Shown piece after piece: positions 27,837 to 37,368 of a stretch of 54,379 nucleotides of DNA (positions are counted from its first letter, which is position 1; each line of letters opens with the position of its first letter). Under the pieces are notes generated by a model. That model was not told the DNA's origin. It was given only the letters and a program-made list of their open reading frames with translations, and ran no database searches. The DNA is taken from the NCBI GenBank assembly GCA_051867975.1, contig JBJDZM010000038.1:1-54379 (forward strand), written 5' to 3'. The position numbers and the translations under genes are program-made. This stretch comes from SVTX01 sp051867975 (GTDB lineage Bacteria; Bacillota; Clostridia; Oscillospirales; CAG-272).

Positions 27837-29306
27837 ATGAAATTTTATTTGAGAATGTTGTTGCTTTTGATGGCTGCAATTCTCTCACTTTCGGTCTTTG
27901 TGGGTTGTGATAAGCCCACAGAGGATGAAACCGGCGGAGAGGAAGAAACCGACGACCCCACAAGTATATTTCCTGATGTCGAACGAAAAAACTACAATGA
28001 GGACTTTAATATATACGTCCAGCAGGCAAATAACGAACCCAAAATGTATTATTTGAGCGAGGATGATAACGACGGAAGTCCGATGGATGAGGCTGTTTAC
28101 AGACGCCAGGACAGAGTTGAGAAGTATCTTGGCGTTGATATAGTCGGAGTAAAGTATCCCGACACCGACTACAACACATATAACAAAAAAGTTCAAACTG
28201 CAGTTCAAAACATGGATGGAACGCTTGATGCGCTTATCACGCACCCTCACGGTGCAGTACCAAACCTTATTTCGGATAACCTACTTATGGATCTCGGAGA
28301 ATTTGAGGGAATCGACCTTGACGCCGAATATTGGAATATCAACGTTATGGAAGACCTTGAGCTTAAGGGTAACTATTTTCTCGGAATCAGTGACTACAAT
28401 ATTTTGAACACGCATGTAATTGCGTTCAACAAGGATTTGCTTGCGCAGTATGATTCTTCTTTGGATAAGTCGGTATATGATACTGTTAAGGATATGGAAT
28501 GGACCCTTGACGAAATGATCGACCTTGCAGGACTTGTGTATTCGGATAGAACAGGTGACGGCAAGACCGTCGACGATACGTACGGAATCACAGCATCAGT
28601 TTTTGTAGCATTTGCCGGATTCCTTACATCGAGTGATATTCCTATGATGAAGCAGAATGAGCAGAGCGGTGCTTATCAGGTGGCGATCAACCAGTCTCTG
28701 TACTTTGAGAAGGCTGAAGGACTGATAACCAAGCTCAGAGAACTTTCCTCTTCGAATTGTGCATTCTTTGATTTTCCAAGTACCACCGGTTTCCATACTC
28801 GCTCGATTCCGCTTTCAACCGGAAGGGCACTTATGGAAACGGTCTACACCATACATTTGAAAGACCTTCTTAACTATAACCTGGAGTTTGGCGTGCTTCC
28901 ATACCCGATGTATGACCGTGACCAGGCAAGCACCGGTTATAAGTCGCTCCAGTGGGGAGGATATATCGGAGTTCTTTCGTATTTGAAGAACCCTATAATG
29001 GTTGCTGAGACACTTGAGATGCTCTCCTTCTACTCCGAGAATGTTAGAATAACATTCTATGAAAAGCTCCTCGGAAAGCAGGTTGCAAACATGCCTGACG
29101 ACGTTGCAATGTTTGACATTGTATGGAACAGCCTGTCTACCGACGTAGGTCAGACTTTCTTGGAGGTATCTGACGGCAGAGGTGTCTGCTATACAGTTTC
29201 CGAACTTATTGACCCCAGTGCAACAAAGAATCTTGCTTCCTACATAAACGGAAAAGAGACCTTGGTAAACGAGAGCTTCAGAAAATTCATTAATAATATT
29301 GACTAA
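27837..29306 (+). CDS. Extracellular solute-binding lipoprotein (copy 2)
   Basis: Identical protein to 14094-15563, with its own promoter and ribosome site inside the repeat. No transporter permease is adjacent here either. Confidence 0.85.
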   Translation: MKFYLRMLLLLMAAILSLSVFVGCDKPTEDETGGEEETDDPTSIFPDVERKNYNEDFNIYVQQANNEPKMYYLSEDDNDGSPMDEAVYRRQDRVEKYLGVDIVGVKYPDTDYNTYNKKVQTAVQNMDGTLDALITHPHGAVPNLISDNLLMDLGEFEGIDLDAEYWNINVMEDLELKGNYFLGISDYNILNTHVIAFNKDLLAQYDSSLDKSVYDTVKDMEWTLDEMIDLAGLVYSDRTGDGKTVDDTYGITASVFVAFAGFLTSSDIPMMKQNEQSGAYQVAINQSLYFEKAEGLITKLRELSSSNCAFFDFPSTTGFHTRSIPLSTGRALMETVYTIHLKDLLNYNLEFGVLPYPMYDRDQASTGYKSLQWGGYIGVLSYLKNPIMVAETLEMLSFYSENVRITFYEKLLGKQVANMPDDVAMFDIVWNSLSTDVGQTFLEVSDGRGVCYTVSELIDPSATKNLASYINGKETLVNESFRKFINNID

Positions 29307-29321
29307 TAGTTTCAAAGTAAG

Positions 29322-29351
29322 ACCGTCGGAAGTCCCGAGACTTCCGACGGT
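29322..29351. terminator. Bidirectional terminator between solute-binding gene and addA (copy 2)
   Basis: Copy of the 12-base-stem hairpin at 15579-15608. Here it ends the intact queG-like/addB/addA operon. Confidence 0.88.
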
Positions 29352-29355
29352 TTGT

Positions 29356-32300
29356 TTATTTTATTTCAATGCTGTCGCCGAGGGCGAGAGAATAGATGAA
29401 GATTTTGTCGGGTTTTCGCGAAAAGATTTTTCTTATTGCATATTCGTACTGTGCGAGTTGTTCTGCATGAGTTTCTCTCATTCGTTGTGTGAAAAGGGAA
29501 GTATCGCTGCGCTCCTCGGGCGTTATTCTGTCGGTTTTGTAATCACAAAGAATAATTGAGCCGTCAGGCATTTCAAGTAACAGGTCAATAGAGCCTTGAA
29601 CGTAGATTTTTCTGCCCTTGACGATTTTTTTGAGGTCTTCGCTCTGAGTTAGATCCGATGCAGAGCGGAACATGCCGAAATGGAATTCACGCCGTATATT
29701 TTTTGCCTGACGCACATATTTGTAAAGCTCACTGCCAAAAAAGCCTTTTATCTGCAAGCGGTTGATGATTTTTGCCGTTCTGTCGCTTATAAATCGCGAC
29801 TCGGTAAGTCGCAGAATTTCATCTTCAATGCCGTTCTTCTCGATATTTTCGTAGTCGCAGAATTGTAAAAAAGCGTGACAAGCGGTTCCTATCTCTGCCG
29901 CGGTCGGCTTTTTGTTTATCTCCAGCAGACTGTCAAAATCGGGTCTTGACGAACGCATAAGCTCGATACGAGCCTTTATCTGCCGTGCGCTCTCCGTGTC
30001 TCCCTCGGAATTGTATTCGTCATCCTCGGAAAAGAGTTTTCCCGTCGGGATCGGAACAAATACCGTATCGTCGAGCATGTGTGATGATATCTTGGATGCG
30101 GCAATTTTTGAGGGGATATTTGCAAGCAATGCCGATTCGGGGCTTTCGTTTTCCTTTAGGTTCATCAGCGCGGCAAGTTCTTTGTCCTCCCCGACCGAGG
30201 CTGAGGACTGAATATTTGCAAGCGGGCGAGAGAATGGCGCAGTCAAAGAGACTTTTTTCTTGTCAAATATCTTTATGTCACAAATCTTTTCCGCATCGTC
30301 ACCTTTTGCGAGAGTCAAAAGAATCCAATTTATGTATGTTCGGCTCTTTTTAATCTCATACATCGGGTCGGCAGTATTTCTCAGCCGTTTGAGATATTCA
30401 GCGTATGGCTTAGAAATCGTCGCGGTTATGACAAGACGCTCCCTTGCACGGGTGAGAGCGACGTAGAAAATACGTGCTTCTTCCTCAAGCTGCTTGAGCT
30501 TGTTGTATTTATCAACCGATTTGTATATCGGATTGTCCTCATATCGCATGGAAATGTTTTCAATCGCATTCTCCGAATACTCGGGCGGCAGCTTCATTGA
30601 AGGTCCGAATTCCTTATTGAATATGAGCGGATATCTGTTTTGCATGTTGAACTGCTTGCCGAATCCGAAAAGCAGACAGACATTGAATTCAAGTCCTTTT
30701 GATTGGTGTATGCTCATGATTCTTATCGCATCTGTGACCTTTGCGTCGGGTTCCGCACCTGCTTCGCCCTTTTCCATGATGTCCTTGAAATAGTTTATAA
30801 AGCTATACAAACTGCTCCAGGTAGTCATAACGTATCTGCATGCAGAGTCGTAGAGATAAGTGAAAGCGTCGGTCTTTGTGAGGGCGGAATATTTTTCCGA
30901 GGAAATAAGGCTTTTTATGAGCTTGTCGGCACTCATTCTACCCGAGAAAAGGCGCATTTTTTCAATCGTCGAGATGAATGAAGTGCATTTTTCCGAAAGC
31001 TCCGGCAATTCTTCCGACTCGGAGCAGAGAAGCATCGCATCGTAAAGTGAGCGGGAATTGTCCGATGCCTTTCGTATCTTTATAATCTCTTCAAGAGTAA
31101 AATCGGGTTTGTATACGTCACTTTTTGACGTGAGTATATGGCACAGAGGCATATCGTCGCGCGGATTGTCAATTACCGACAGAAGATTGACAAGCAGACG
31201 CATATCCTCGGTCTCAAAAAGCTCGCCTTTATTTGACAGAGTGTATTTGATATTGAGCGCGCCAAGTGCACGTATCAGCGGCTTGATATAAATGTTAGAA
31301 CGCACCAAAACCGCAATATTTCCGGCAGTAATCGGCGTTCCGTCGGCATTTTTACCGTTTTTCAGAAGAGAAGCGATCTCATTTGCCGCAACTATTGCCT
31401 CATCTGCAAGATTACCGGCGTTTTCCCCGGAATATCCTTCGGATGAGTCCTGCTCATACGGTTTTTCCTCCTCGCAATCGTCTTCACAATCGTCCTCACA
31501 ATCTTCCGGTGTCTGAACGATGTTTATGCTGACATTGGGGCTTAGATAATCCTCGTACGGTCTGCCTTTTCCGAATTTGAGGTCATCTTCGGGTGTGTAT
31601 CCGATGCTCTCGGAGAAGGCGGAGAAAATATTTGAGCAGACCGAGTTCGTAAACTTAATGACATTTTCATCGCATCTGAAATTTTCCGACATAAATATCG
31701 TGCTTCCGCCGTCGACATCTTTCGGCACAGTGTCATTTTCTTTGTCATAGAGTTTGAATTTTCTTCGATAATCGGCGAAAATCGACGGCTCTGCCTCGCG
31801 GAAGCCGTAAATACTTTGTTTGATGTCGCCGACCATGAAGCGGTGTGAGCCTCCGATAAGCGCGAATATCGTGTCCTGTATTTCGTTTACATCCTGATAT
31901 TCGTCGATATAGACCTCATCGAATTTCTCGGACAGACTTTTTGCGTATTCCGTCGGCTTGCCGTCATCGTCTACGAGCAATTTGAGCATGAATTTCGGCA
32001 TATCGGCAAACTCGCAGACTCCGCGGTGTCTCTTTTCCTCGGAGTATTTCTCGTCAAAGCAGACGAGAATGTCATAGAGAAGAGCGCACATGTCCGAATA
32101 AACCGAGAAAAGCTGCTGAAGTCTCTCTTCGGAGAGATAAAGATATGATTTTGCAAGATTTTTTACCTTGTTGTTGAGGTCGGTGCGTAAATCCTTGTAA
32201 TACTCGCTAAGCTCACTTTTCATGTCCTTTGGAATAGGGGTTATCCTGCCCGGCTTGTAAAGTTCAAACGCACTCTTAACCCCGTCATAGCCGCCGTCCT

Positions 32301-33126
32301 CGATGGCGACGAGCAGTAAGTGGCAAAGCTCGGCGTTTTGGAGAAAATCACTTGTGTATTTCGATGCGACCAATTCATCGGATTGCATATCCTCGGAACA
32401 CTTTATAAAGGTTTTCCATGCGTAATGTACCGTCGATAAAAGCTCCGCCTTGAGTGCTTTTCCCTCAAGAGTGTCGAAAAAGTCACGGCTTGCGTTATCT
32501 TTAAGGCGTTCTGAATGTTTCTTTAATTGCTCAAGACCTATCGGCGAGGTTATAAGCTTTTTGTATATGTCATAGAAGGTTGGAAGAATATTTGAAAAGT
32601 CTCTCGCGCCCGAGATTATTCCCATAAGCTCGGTATAGCGGTTTTTATAGCCCACGGGTGAAAGCTCGGCTTTTGAATACGGCTCGCATTTCTCAAAGAA
32701 GGAGTCAAGTACCTCTCCGAGTATCTTTTCACGAACGGGGGAGAGTTCCGCATCGTCGGACAAGCGCATTGATGCAGGCAAAGCGAGCCTGTCAAAATTT
32801 GCGCGCACAGGCTCGGAGAAAAACGAGTCTATGGTGCTGATATGCGCGCTTCCGAGCTTTATGAGCTGTTTTTGAAGGTGGAGATTTTCGGGGTGAGCGG
32901 CGATCGCCTCTCCGAGAGCCTTTGAGATTTTGGCTTTCAGCTCACCTGCGGCGGCGCGGGTAAACGTAACGATAAGGAGGCGCGAGAGGTCCTGACCGTC
33001 TTCGATTATCGCCTTGATTATCCGCTGAGTCAGCGTATAGGTTTTACCGGAGCCTGCCGCAGCACTGACGAGCAGTGTTCTGTCGCGGACGTCAACGGCG
33101 TTCTGTTGTGAAGGTGTAAGTCCCAT
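29356..33126 (-). CDS. addA: AddA, helicase-nuclease subunit (copy 2, in the intact operon)
   Basis: Identical protein to 15613-19383 (1256 residues; Walker A AAAGSGKT, DEYQDV, nuclease DYKTD). This copy follows the full-length addB by 13 bases, with ribosome site AAAGGAGG, in the arrangement usual for Bacillota. It is therefore the copy most likely to be expressed and to assemble with AddB. Confidence 0.96.
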   Translation of the reverse strand: MGLTPSQQNAVDVRDRTLLVSAAAGSGKTYTLTQRIIKAIIEDGQDLSRLLIVTFTRAAAGELKAKISKALGEAIAAHPENLHLQKQLIKLGSAHISTIDSFFSEPVRANFDRLALPASMRLSDDAELSPVREKILGEVLDSFFEKCEPYSKAELSPVGYKNRYTELMGIISGARDFSNILPTFYDIYKKLITSPIGLEQLKKHSERLKDNASRDFFDTLEGKALKAELLSTVHYAWKTFIKCSEDMQSDELVASKYTSDFLQNAELCHLLLVAIEDGGYDGVKSAFELYKPGRITPIPKDMKSELSEYYKDLRTDLNNKVKNLAKSYLYLSEERLQQLFSVYSDMCALLYDILVCFDEKYSEEKRHRGVCEFADMPKFMLKLLVDDDGKPTEYAKSLSEKFDEVYIDEYQDVNEIQDTIFALIGGSHRFMVGDIKQSIYGFREAEPSIFADYRRKFKLYDKENDTVPKDVDGGSTIFMSENFRCDENVIKFTNSVCSNIFSAFSESIGYTPEDDLKFGKGRPYEDYLSPNVSINIVQTPEDCEDDCEDDCEEEKPYEQDSSEGYSGENAGNLADEAIVAANEIASLLKNGKNADGTPITAGNIAVLVRSNIYIKPLIRALGALNIKYTLSNKGELFETEDMRLLVNLLSVIDNPRDDMPLCHILTSKSDVYKPDFTLEEIIKIRKASDNSRSLYDAMLLCSESEELPELSEKCTSFISTIEKMRLFSGRMSADKLIKSLISSEKYSALTKTDAFTYLYDSACRYVMTTWSSLYSFINYFKDIMEKGEAGAEPDAKVTDAIRIMSIHQSKGLEFNVCLLFGFGKQFNMQNRYPLIFNKEFGPSMKLPPEYSENAIENISMRYEDNPIYKSVDKYNKLKQLEEEARIFYVALTRARERLVITATISKPYAEYLKRLRNTADPMYEIKKSRTYINWILLTLAKGDDAEKICDIKIFDKKKVSLTAPFSRPLANIQSSASVGEDKELAALMNLKENESPESALLANIPSKIAASKISSHMLDDTVFVPIPTGKLFSEDDEYNSEGDTESARQIKARIELMRSSRPDFDSLLEINKKPTAAEIGTACHAFLQFCDYENIEKNGIEDEILRLTESRFISDRTAKIINRLQIKGFFGSELYKYVRQAKNIRREFHFGMFRSASDLTQSEDLKKIVKGRKIYVQGSIDLLLEMPDGSIILCDYKTDRITPEERSDTSLFTQRMRETHAEQLAQYEYAIRKIFSRKPDKIFIYSLALGDSIEIK

Positions 33127-33139
33127 ATTTGTGCCTCCT

Positions 33140-36100
33140 TTAATCCTTATTTGCCACGGGGCAGGTGGACTTCAGTGAGCAAAATCCGCATGCAGCCTTT
33201 GAGGGAGTGCGCGGCGCTCTGCCCGAGTACATTTCTTTTGCGGTGGACGATATAGTGTTGCGGAGGACCGTGTCGATATTGAGGATGCCTTCCTCGGAGA
33301 GCGCGGCACTGCCGGTCGTAGTACCGTCGACTTTGAATTTTATTCCCGCGAGGACCTTCGGGTCCATATCTCTGCTCGCCGCGTGCAAAAGCTCGTCATT
33401 GTTGAGCATGAACCCGCTTCTGACGGGGGAGATGTTTCCTCCGCTCTCCTCTGCTGATAAAAACATAGCGGAGGACGGGAATATTTCTTTATCTCCGCCG
33501 AAAAAGCTCTTGTTTTGTTCAAGCGTCGCGGTAAAGAGGTAGGCAGGGAGCTGGAGGTCTTCTCCGCTCGAAATTTTGTCGACGTTAAATTTGTGAGCGC
33601 CTGTCTTGTAATCTACTATTCTTATATATTTTCTGTCCTCGCCGTCATAGCAGTCGATTCGGTCAATAACGCCGCCGAGGGATACCGACGGAGAATTCTC
33701 GCCGTCATCGATTTTTATTTCCATAGGCTTCAGCGCATCGGGACGTCTGTCCGATATGGGCTTTTCGTGCGCAACTATACGGAAAAGCGACAGCTTGAAC
33801 TCATCAAGCACGCTTTTGACCATTATAAGCGACAGGTCGCGCAGACGGGAAAAGCTATACATCATGGAGGGAGGGAGGGGGCAGTTGATTTTGCTTATGT
33901 ATTCAGAAAGCAATCTGTCAACAAGCGAAACAAGCTCGCTGTCCGAAATATCGGCAAGCCTTCCGTCATCAAGCTCAAGAGCCTTCATGACCTTTTCCAG
34001 GATGTAATGAATTATCGTTCCCGAATCGGCGTAGCTTACCGTGCTGACCTTCTGCTCACGCAGACCGATGACGTATTCGCACCAGAATTTGTACGGACAT
34101 TCGGCAAACGCGGAAATTCGCGATTTTGAGAGGTGCAGTTTGTCGCCGAACAACATTCTGACGTAGAATGGGTCTATTTGCACCGCGTCGCCGCCGTCGT
34201 TTGTTTCAAGCGACGGCGAGGTTACGTCTTCGCATTTTTCATCTCCGTTCTCATCTGTGAGACTTTCCGCAAGCCTTCGCACCGGCATGAGGTCAAAGTC
34301 TTTTTCTTTGATATACGGAAACAGAAATTTGACTCGATTCCAAGCGGAGGAAGGGTTGAGCGCTCTGCCGCCGATGCTTGAGCGGCAGGTGCAGAGTATC
34401 AACCTCTCGGACGGTCTTGTCATGGCGCGATAGACGTGGAAAAGCTCGTCCGACGTGATACTGTCTTCTCTTGAAGTAAGGGATAGTCCAAGCTCGTCCA
34501 TGGTCTTCTTGTCGTTTTCGCTGAGTATTCCCGAGTCTGAGTAATTGGCGGGAAATTCGCCCTCGCAAAGACCTACGAGTATTGCGGTCTTTATGTTTTC
34601 GACACGCAGAGTCGACGCCGAGCCTACGGTGACGTAGTCGCTCATAGCAGGGACCGAGCCTATGTCGGTGTTGCGCAACATTATCTCAAGTGCCGAGGCA
34701 AGCTCTTCGGGGGTCATTTCGGTGTCGCAGAGTACCGTCGAGATGTCGGTCAGCGTTGAAATGATGTAATCATAGAGCCTGAGCGTCTCGCCTGCACCCT
34801 TCACATCACCCGAAAGCAGGGCGTTTTCGGCATAGAGCGACAGATTTTCGGAAAGAGAGATGCTTGTGAGGTAGGAGTGCAGGGCGCGGCAATTTTCAAG
34901 CGTGTTTCCTCGGTTTAGAGAAAAGGCGGTTTTAAGTTCAACAAGCGGGGGAATGAGCGCCGAGCGCACTCTGTTTGCCGAGTCAAGTATGACCTTTCCC
35001 CGCTCGCTCATCTCGGCGGTGTAGCCGTCGGGATTCATGCTCCATGCGGTCTCGGTAAAGAGTTTTCCGCTTATATTCCATGTGTGAACGTAGTCCTCAA
35101 AGAGGTCGGCGTCGCACGGGTCGATTCCGAGAAGTCCGGTTTTCAAGAGAGTCATGACGTCCGACGCGCTGAAATTGTGCGCTACGCAACGGAGCGCGGA
35201 CAGAATGAGCCTTGCGGGCGCGGTGGTTGAGAGGTCGGTTCTCTCCGAGAAGAAATAGGGAATACCGAGCTGTTCAAATACCGCGTCGATAATGCCTTTT
35301 CGCGATTCGGGGTCTCGGCAAATGAGCGCAATCTCGGAGAAGTCTTTGCCGCTCTCATGCTCCTTAAGTATATTAAGCCCTGCGAACCACATTTCCTCGT
35401 ATTCATTCGGACACACGGTCATCTCGATGCTGCCGCGTTCTTTTTTCTCCACCTCGGGTCTGTTCTTCTCGGTTACGGAGAAGTTCCAAAGATTTTCTTC
35501 AAGTAAAGATAACTCACGTCGGTCACCGCGTGTGTAACTTTTGAGAAGAATATCGTTATGTTCAATTTCATTTTCTCTGCAAAATCTCGTCAGCCTCTTT
35601 ACAGTGTCGGACACGCTCACAAAGTGAGGCGCGGACGAGCCGCGCTCATACGTAAACGATATTGTAGTGCTGTCTGACTGCAAGATGATGCCTTCAAGCA
35701 CGGCATGTTCCTCTGCGGTAAAGCTCGTAAAGGAATCCACGAAAAAAGAGCAGTCGGAAAAGATAGTGTTATTTTTTAAGAGAGAAGCAAGTATTGATAG
35801 CTTATTTTCGGATGCGGTTGCGGATTCTCCGAGCCGCTCGGCAATATTTCTTTCAAAATCGGCGTATATCGCGGCAATATCCGAAAGTTTTGATGAAAGC
35901 TCGGGGTCGTCGCATCGCTCGGCAAGCTCCTCGCACATGTCGGGCGTGATGCTGTTGGCGTGCAGCTCGTCAGTGAGCGAGAGCATCATTGACGTGAAGG
36001 ACAGGTCTGTTTTTACCCCCTTGTATCGCTGCAGTGTGGGTGATATCTCCCTGAGAGTCTGCCACATTATTAAGTTTTTTGCGCCTTGTCCGACAGGGCG

Positions 36101-36343
36101 GTCGGCAAGACCGCCGAGCCGTGAAAAGACTATCTCACATAAGCGTGAAAAGCTTATGACCTCAAAGCAAAGCGCGCTTGAAGGGGGCAGGTCTGCGAGC
36201 ATACACTCACTGATATACACCTGTTGCTCGGGAACGAGAAGATAGGTCTTTTTACCTTCTCGGACGAGCTTTTCAATTTCCCCCAATATGTATTTTGTTT
36301 TGCCGCTTCCCGAACGGCCAAGCAAAAAATTCAGCATATTCAC
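33140..36343 (-). CDS. addB: AddB, helicase-like/nuclease subunit, intact
   Basis: 1067 residues. Partner of AddA in resecting double-strand breaks for recombination. N-terminal Walker A LGRSGSGKTKYI (about 8-19), inactive-helicase-like middle, and a C-terminal nuclease with VDYKTGAHKF. Iron-sulfur cysteines are in AECPYKFWCEY and in the final CGFCSLKSTCP. The right edge of the duplicated unit falls at base 35323 within this gene. It lies 30 bases after the QueG-like gene and 13 before addA, forming one - strand operon. Confidence 0.95.
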   Translation of the reverse strand: MNMLNFLLGRSGSGKTKYILGEIEKLVREGKKTYLLVPEQQVYISECMLADLPPSSALCFEVISFSRLCEIVFSRLGGLADRPVGQGAKNLIMWQTLREISPTLQRYKGVKTDLSFTSMMLSLTDELHANSITPDMCEELAERCDDPELSSKLSDIAAIYADFERNIAERLGESATASENKLSILASLLKNNTIFSDCSFFVDSFTSFTAEEHAVLEGIILQSDSTTISFTYERGSSAPHFVSVSDTVKRLTRFCRENEIEHNDILLKSYTRGDRRELSLLEENLWNFSVTEKNRPEVEKKERGSIEMTVCPNEYEEMWFAGLNILKEHESGKDFSEIALICRDPESRKGIIDAVFEQLGIPYFFSERTDLSTTAPARLILSALRCVAHNFSASDVMTLLKTGLLGIDPCDADLFEDYVHTWNISGKLFTETAWSMNPDGYTAEMSERGKVILDSANRVRSALIPPLVELKTAFSLNRGNTLENCRALHSYLTSISLSENLSLYAENALLSGDVKGAGETLRLYDYIISTLTDISTVLCDTEMTPEELASALEIMLRNTDIGSVPAMSDYVTVGSASTLRVENIKTAILVGLCEGEFPANYSDSGILSENDKKTMDELGLSLTSREDSITSDELFHVYRAMTRPSERLILCTCRSSIGGRALNPSSAWNRVKFLFPYIKEKDFDLMPVRRLAESLTDENGDEKCEDVTSPSLETNDGGDAVQIDPFYVRMLFGDKLHLSKSRISAFAECPYKFWCEYVIGLREQKVSTVSYADSGTIIHYILEKVMKALELDDGRLADISDSELVSLVDRLLSEYISKINCPLPPSMMYSFSRLRDLSLIMVKSVLDEFKLSLFRIVAHEKPISDRRPDALKPMEIKIDDGENSPSVSLGGVIDRIDCYDGEDRKYIRIVDYKTGAHKFNVDKISSGEDLQLPAYLFTATLEQNKSFFGGDKEIFPSSAMFLSAEESGGNISPVRSGFMLNNDELLHAASRDMDPKVLAGIKFKVDGTTTGSAALSEEGILNIDTVLRNTISSTAKEMYSGRAPRTPSKAACGFCSLKSTCPVANKD

Positions 36344-36373
36344 CTCATATCATAAAAAAACAGTGGAATTGAA

Positions 36374-37186
36374 TCATTCTTCGAGTATTTCAAGATTTCT
36401 GAGGATCGTGTCCTTCCCTCGCCAGGAGTAGGCGCGCATTGAAAATTTCTCGTCGCTCATGCTTCTGACTATGTCAGAGGTCAGGCGCGGAGTGAGATCG
36501 GTCTTGAAATATTCTATACTTGTGTATATTGTGCCGTTTTTCTTCGCCTTTTCCGTGTGCGGACAGACCTGTTGACATATGTCACAGCCCCACGCAGAGC
36601 CGTATTTCTTAATCGCATTGATCTCGTCCTGCGCAAGCTCGCCCTTCTTTTGGGTGAGAGCCGAGAGGCACTGTCCAAGCTCCCCCATCGGGCAGGCGGA
36701 CGAACACAGACCGCAGCCCTCACATCTGCCTATCCCGTATTTTTCTTCATGCTCAATCGGCGCGTCGGTGATGATTTCAGCCAAGAAAACGTAGGACGAA
36801 TATTTTTCGGTTATCAGCATCTGGTTGTCGCCGATGATGCCAAGTCCCGACATTGCCGCCGCGTGTCGCTCGTCGATTGGCGAGTTGTCGGCAAAGCCCG
36901 AAAATCGGTAACCTTCAAAATGTGCTTCAAGCCCGGGAATTACGTCGGCAAAAAGACCTTCGCAAAAATAATGATAATCGCGAGGTATGCAGTATGAGGA
37001 AATATTTTTGTCGGCATGCTCGGTGTAATACGGTATTGCAAAGATAACGGCGGTAAGAGAAGAGATGTCGGTGAACCCGAGTCTTGTCAGCTTATGTGAG
37101 CGTATGATATTGCACATGGAAAGAGGAATACTTCTGACATCCTCAATTCCGAAATTCAAAAGCTGTTTTTTGATATATTCGAGCAT
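36374..37186 (-). CDS. QueG-like double-cluster Fe-S protein, short form
   Basis: 270 residues. Resembles epoxyqueuosine reductase (QueG), the cobalamin- and Fe-S-dependent last step of queuosine tRNA modification. Visible: the catalytic-type Asp100 in FADNSPIDER, followed by GLGIIGDNQMLI; ferredoxin-like Cys set 155/158/161/165 (CEGCGLCSSACP), with 173 and 201/204/208 (CDICQQVCP) for two 4Fe-4S clusters. QueG proper is longer, with a C-terminal HEAT-like part missing here. It is therefore either a short QueG or a related oxidoreductase of unknown substrate. First gene of the addB-addA operon, with an AGGAG ribosome site. Confidence 0.8.
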   Translation of the reverse strand: MLEYIKKQLLNFGIEDVRSIPLSMCNIIRSHKLTRLGFTDISSLTAVIFAIPYYTEHADKNISSYCIPRDYHYFCEGLFADVIPGLEAHFEGYRFSGFADNSPIDERHAAAMSGLGIIGDNQMLITEKYSSYVFLAEIITDAPIEHEEKYGIGRCEGCGLCSSACPMGELGQCLSALTQKKGELAQDEINAIKKYGSAWGCDICQQVCPHTEKAKKNGTIYTSIEYFKTDLTPRLTSDIVRSMSDEKFSMRAYSWRGKDTILRNLEILEE

Positions 37187-37217
37187 GTTTTAACTCCTGA
37201 CGGTATTCATTGTTAAT

Positions 37218-37246
37218 ATTATAGCAGATTTGACGCTCCAAAACAA
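37218..37246 (-). promoter_or_regulatory. Sigma-A promoter of the QueG-like/addB/addA operon
   Basis: On the - strand TTGTTT and TATAAT with a 17-base spacer; start about 25 bases before AGGAGTTAAAAC-ATG. Copy 1 of addA has no equivalent, because this region lies outside the repeat. Confidence 0.7.
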
Positions 37247-37289
37247 GAACTTTTATGCAATTATTCAATCTATTTTTATTTGTTCGTCA

Positions 37290-37317
37290 TTTGCCTGTCA
37301 CAAAATTCGACTATAAT
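37290..37317 (+). promoter_or_regulatory. Probable promoter of htrA
   Basis: TATAAT at 37312-37317 with a weak TTTGCC -35 (spacer 16). It drives the protease-regulator-kinase group, divergent from the QueG-like operon. Confidence 0.5.
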
Positions 37318-37368
37318 GATACCGTAGGATACAAAAGTATCAAAAATGTGTGGAAAAGAGGATATACA

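Larger units (their letters stand above)
21581..35323. repeat. Tandem duplication, copy 2 (13,743 bp)
   Basis: Second, directly adjacent copy in the same orientation. It begins at the equivalent of base 7838 and ends at the equivalent of base 21580. Beyond 35323 the sequence continues into the intact 5' part of addB, as before 7838 it continues from the intact 5' part of glgP. Confidence 0.95.

Noticed and set aside
33515..34129. 204-codon + strand frame (and its twin at 19772-20386)
   Set aside because: Antisense shadow of the addB coding frame in GC-rich sequence; no ribosome site and no family resemblance.
7838..35323. Transposon, integron or prophage as the cause of the repeat
   Set aside because: No transposase, integrase, phage gene, terminal inverted repeat or target-site duplication is visible at 7838, 21580 or 35323.
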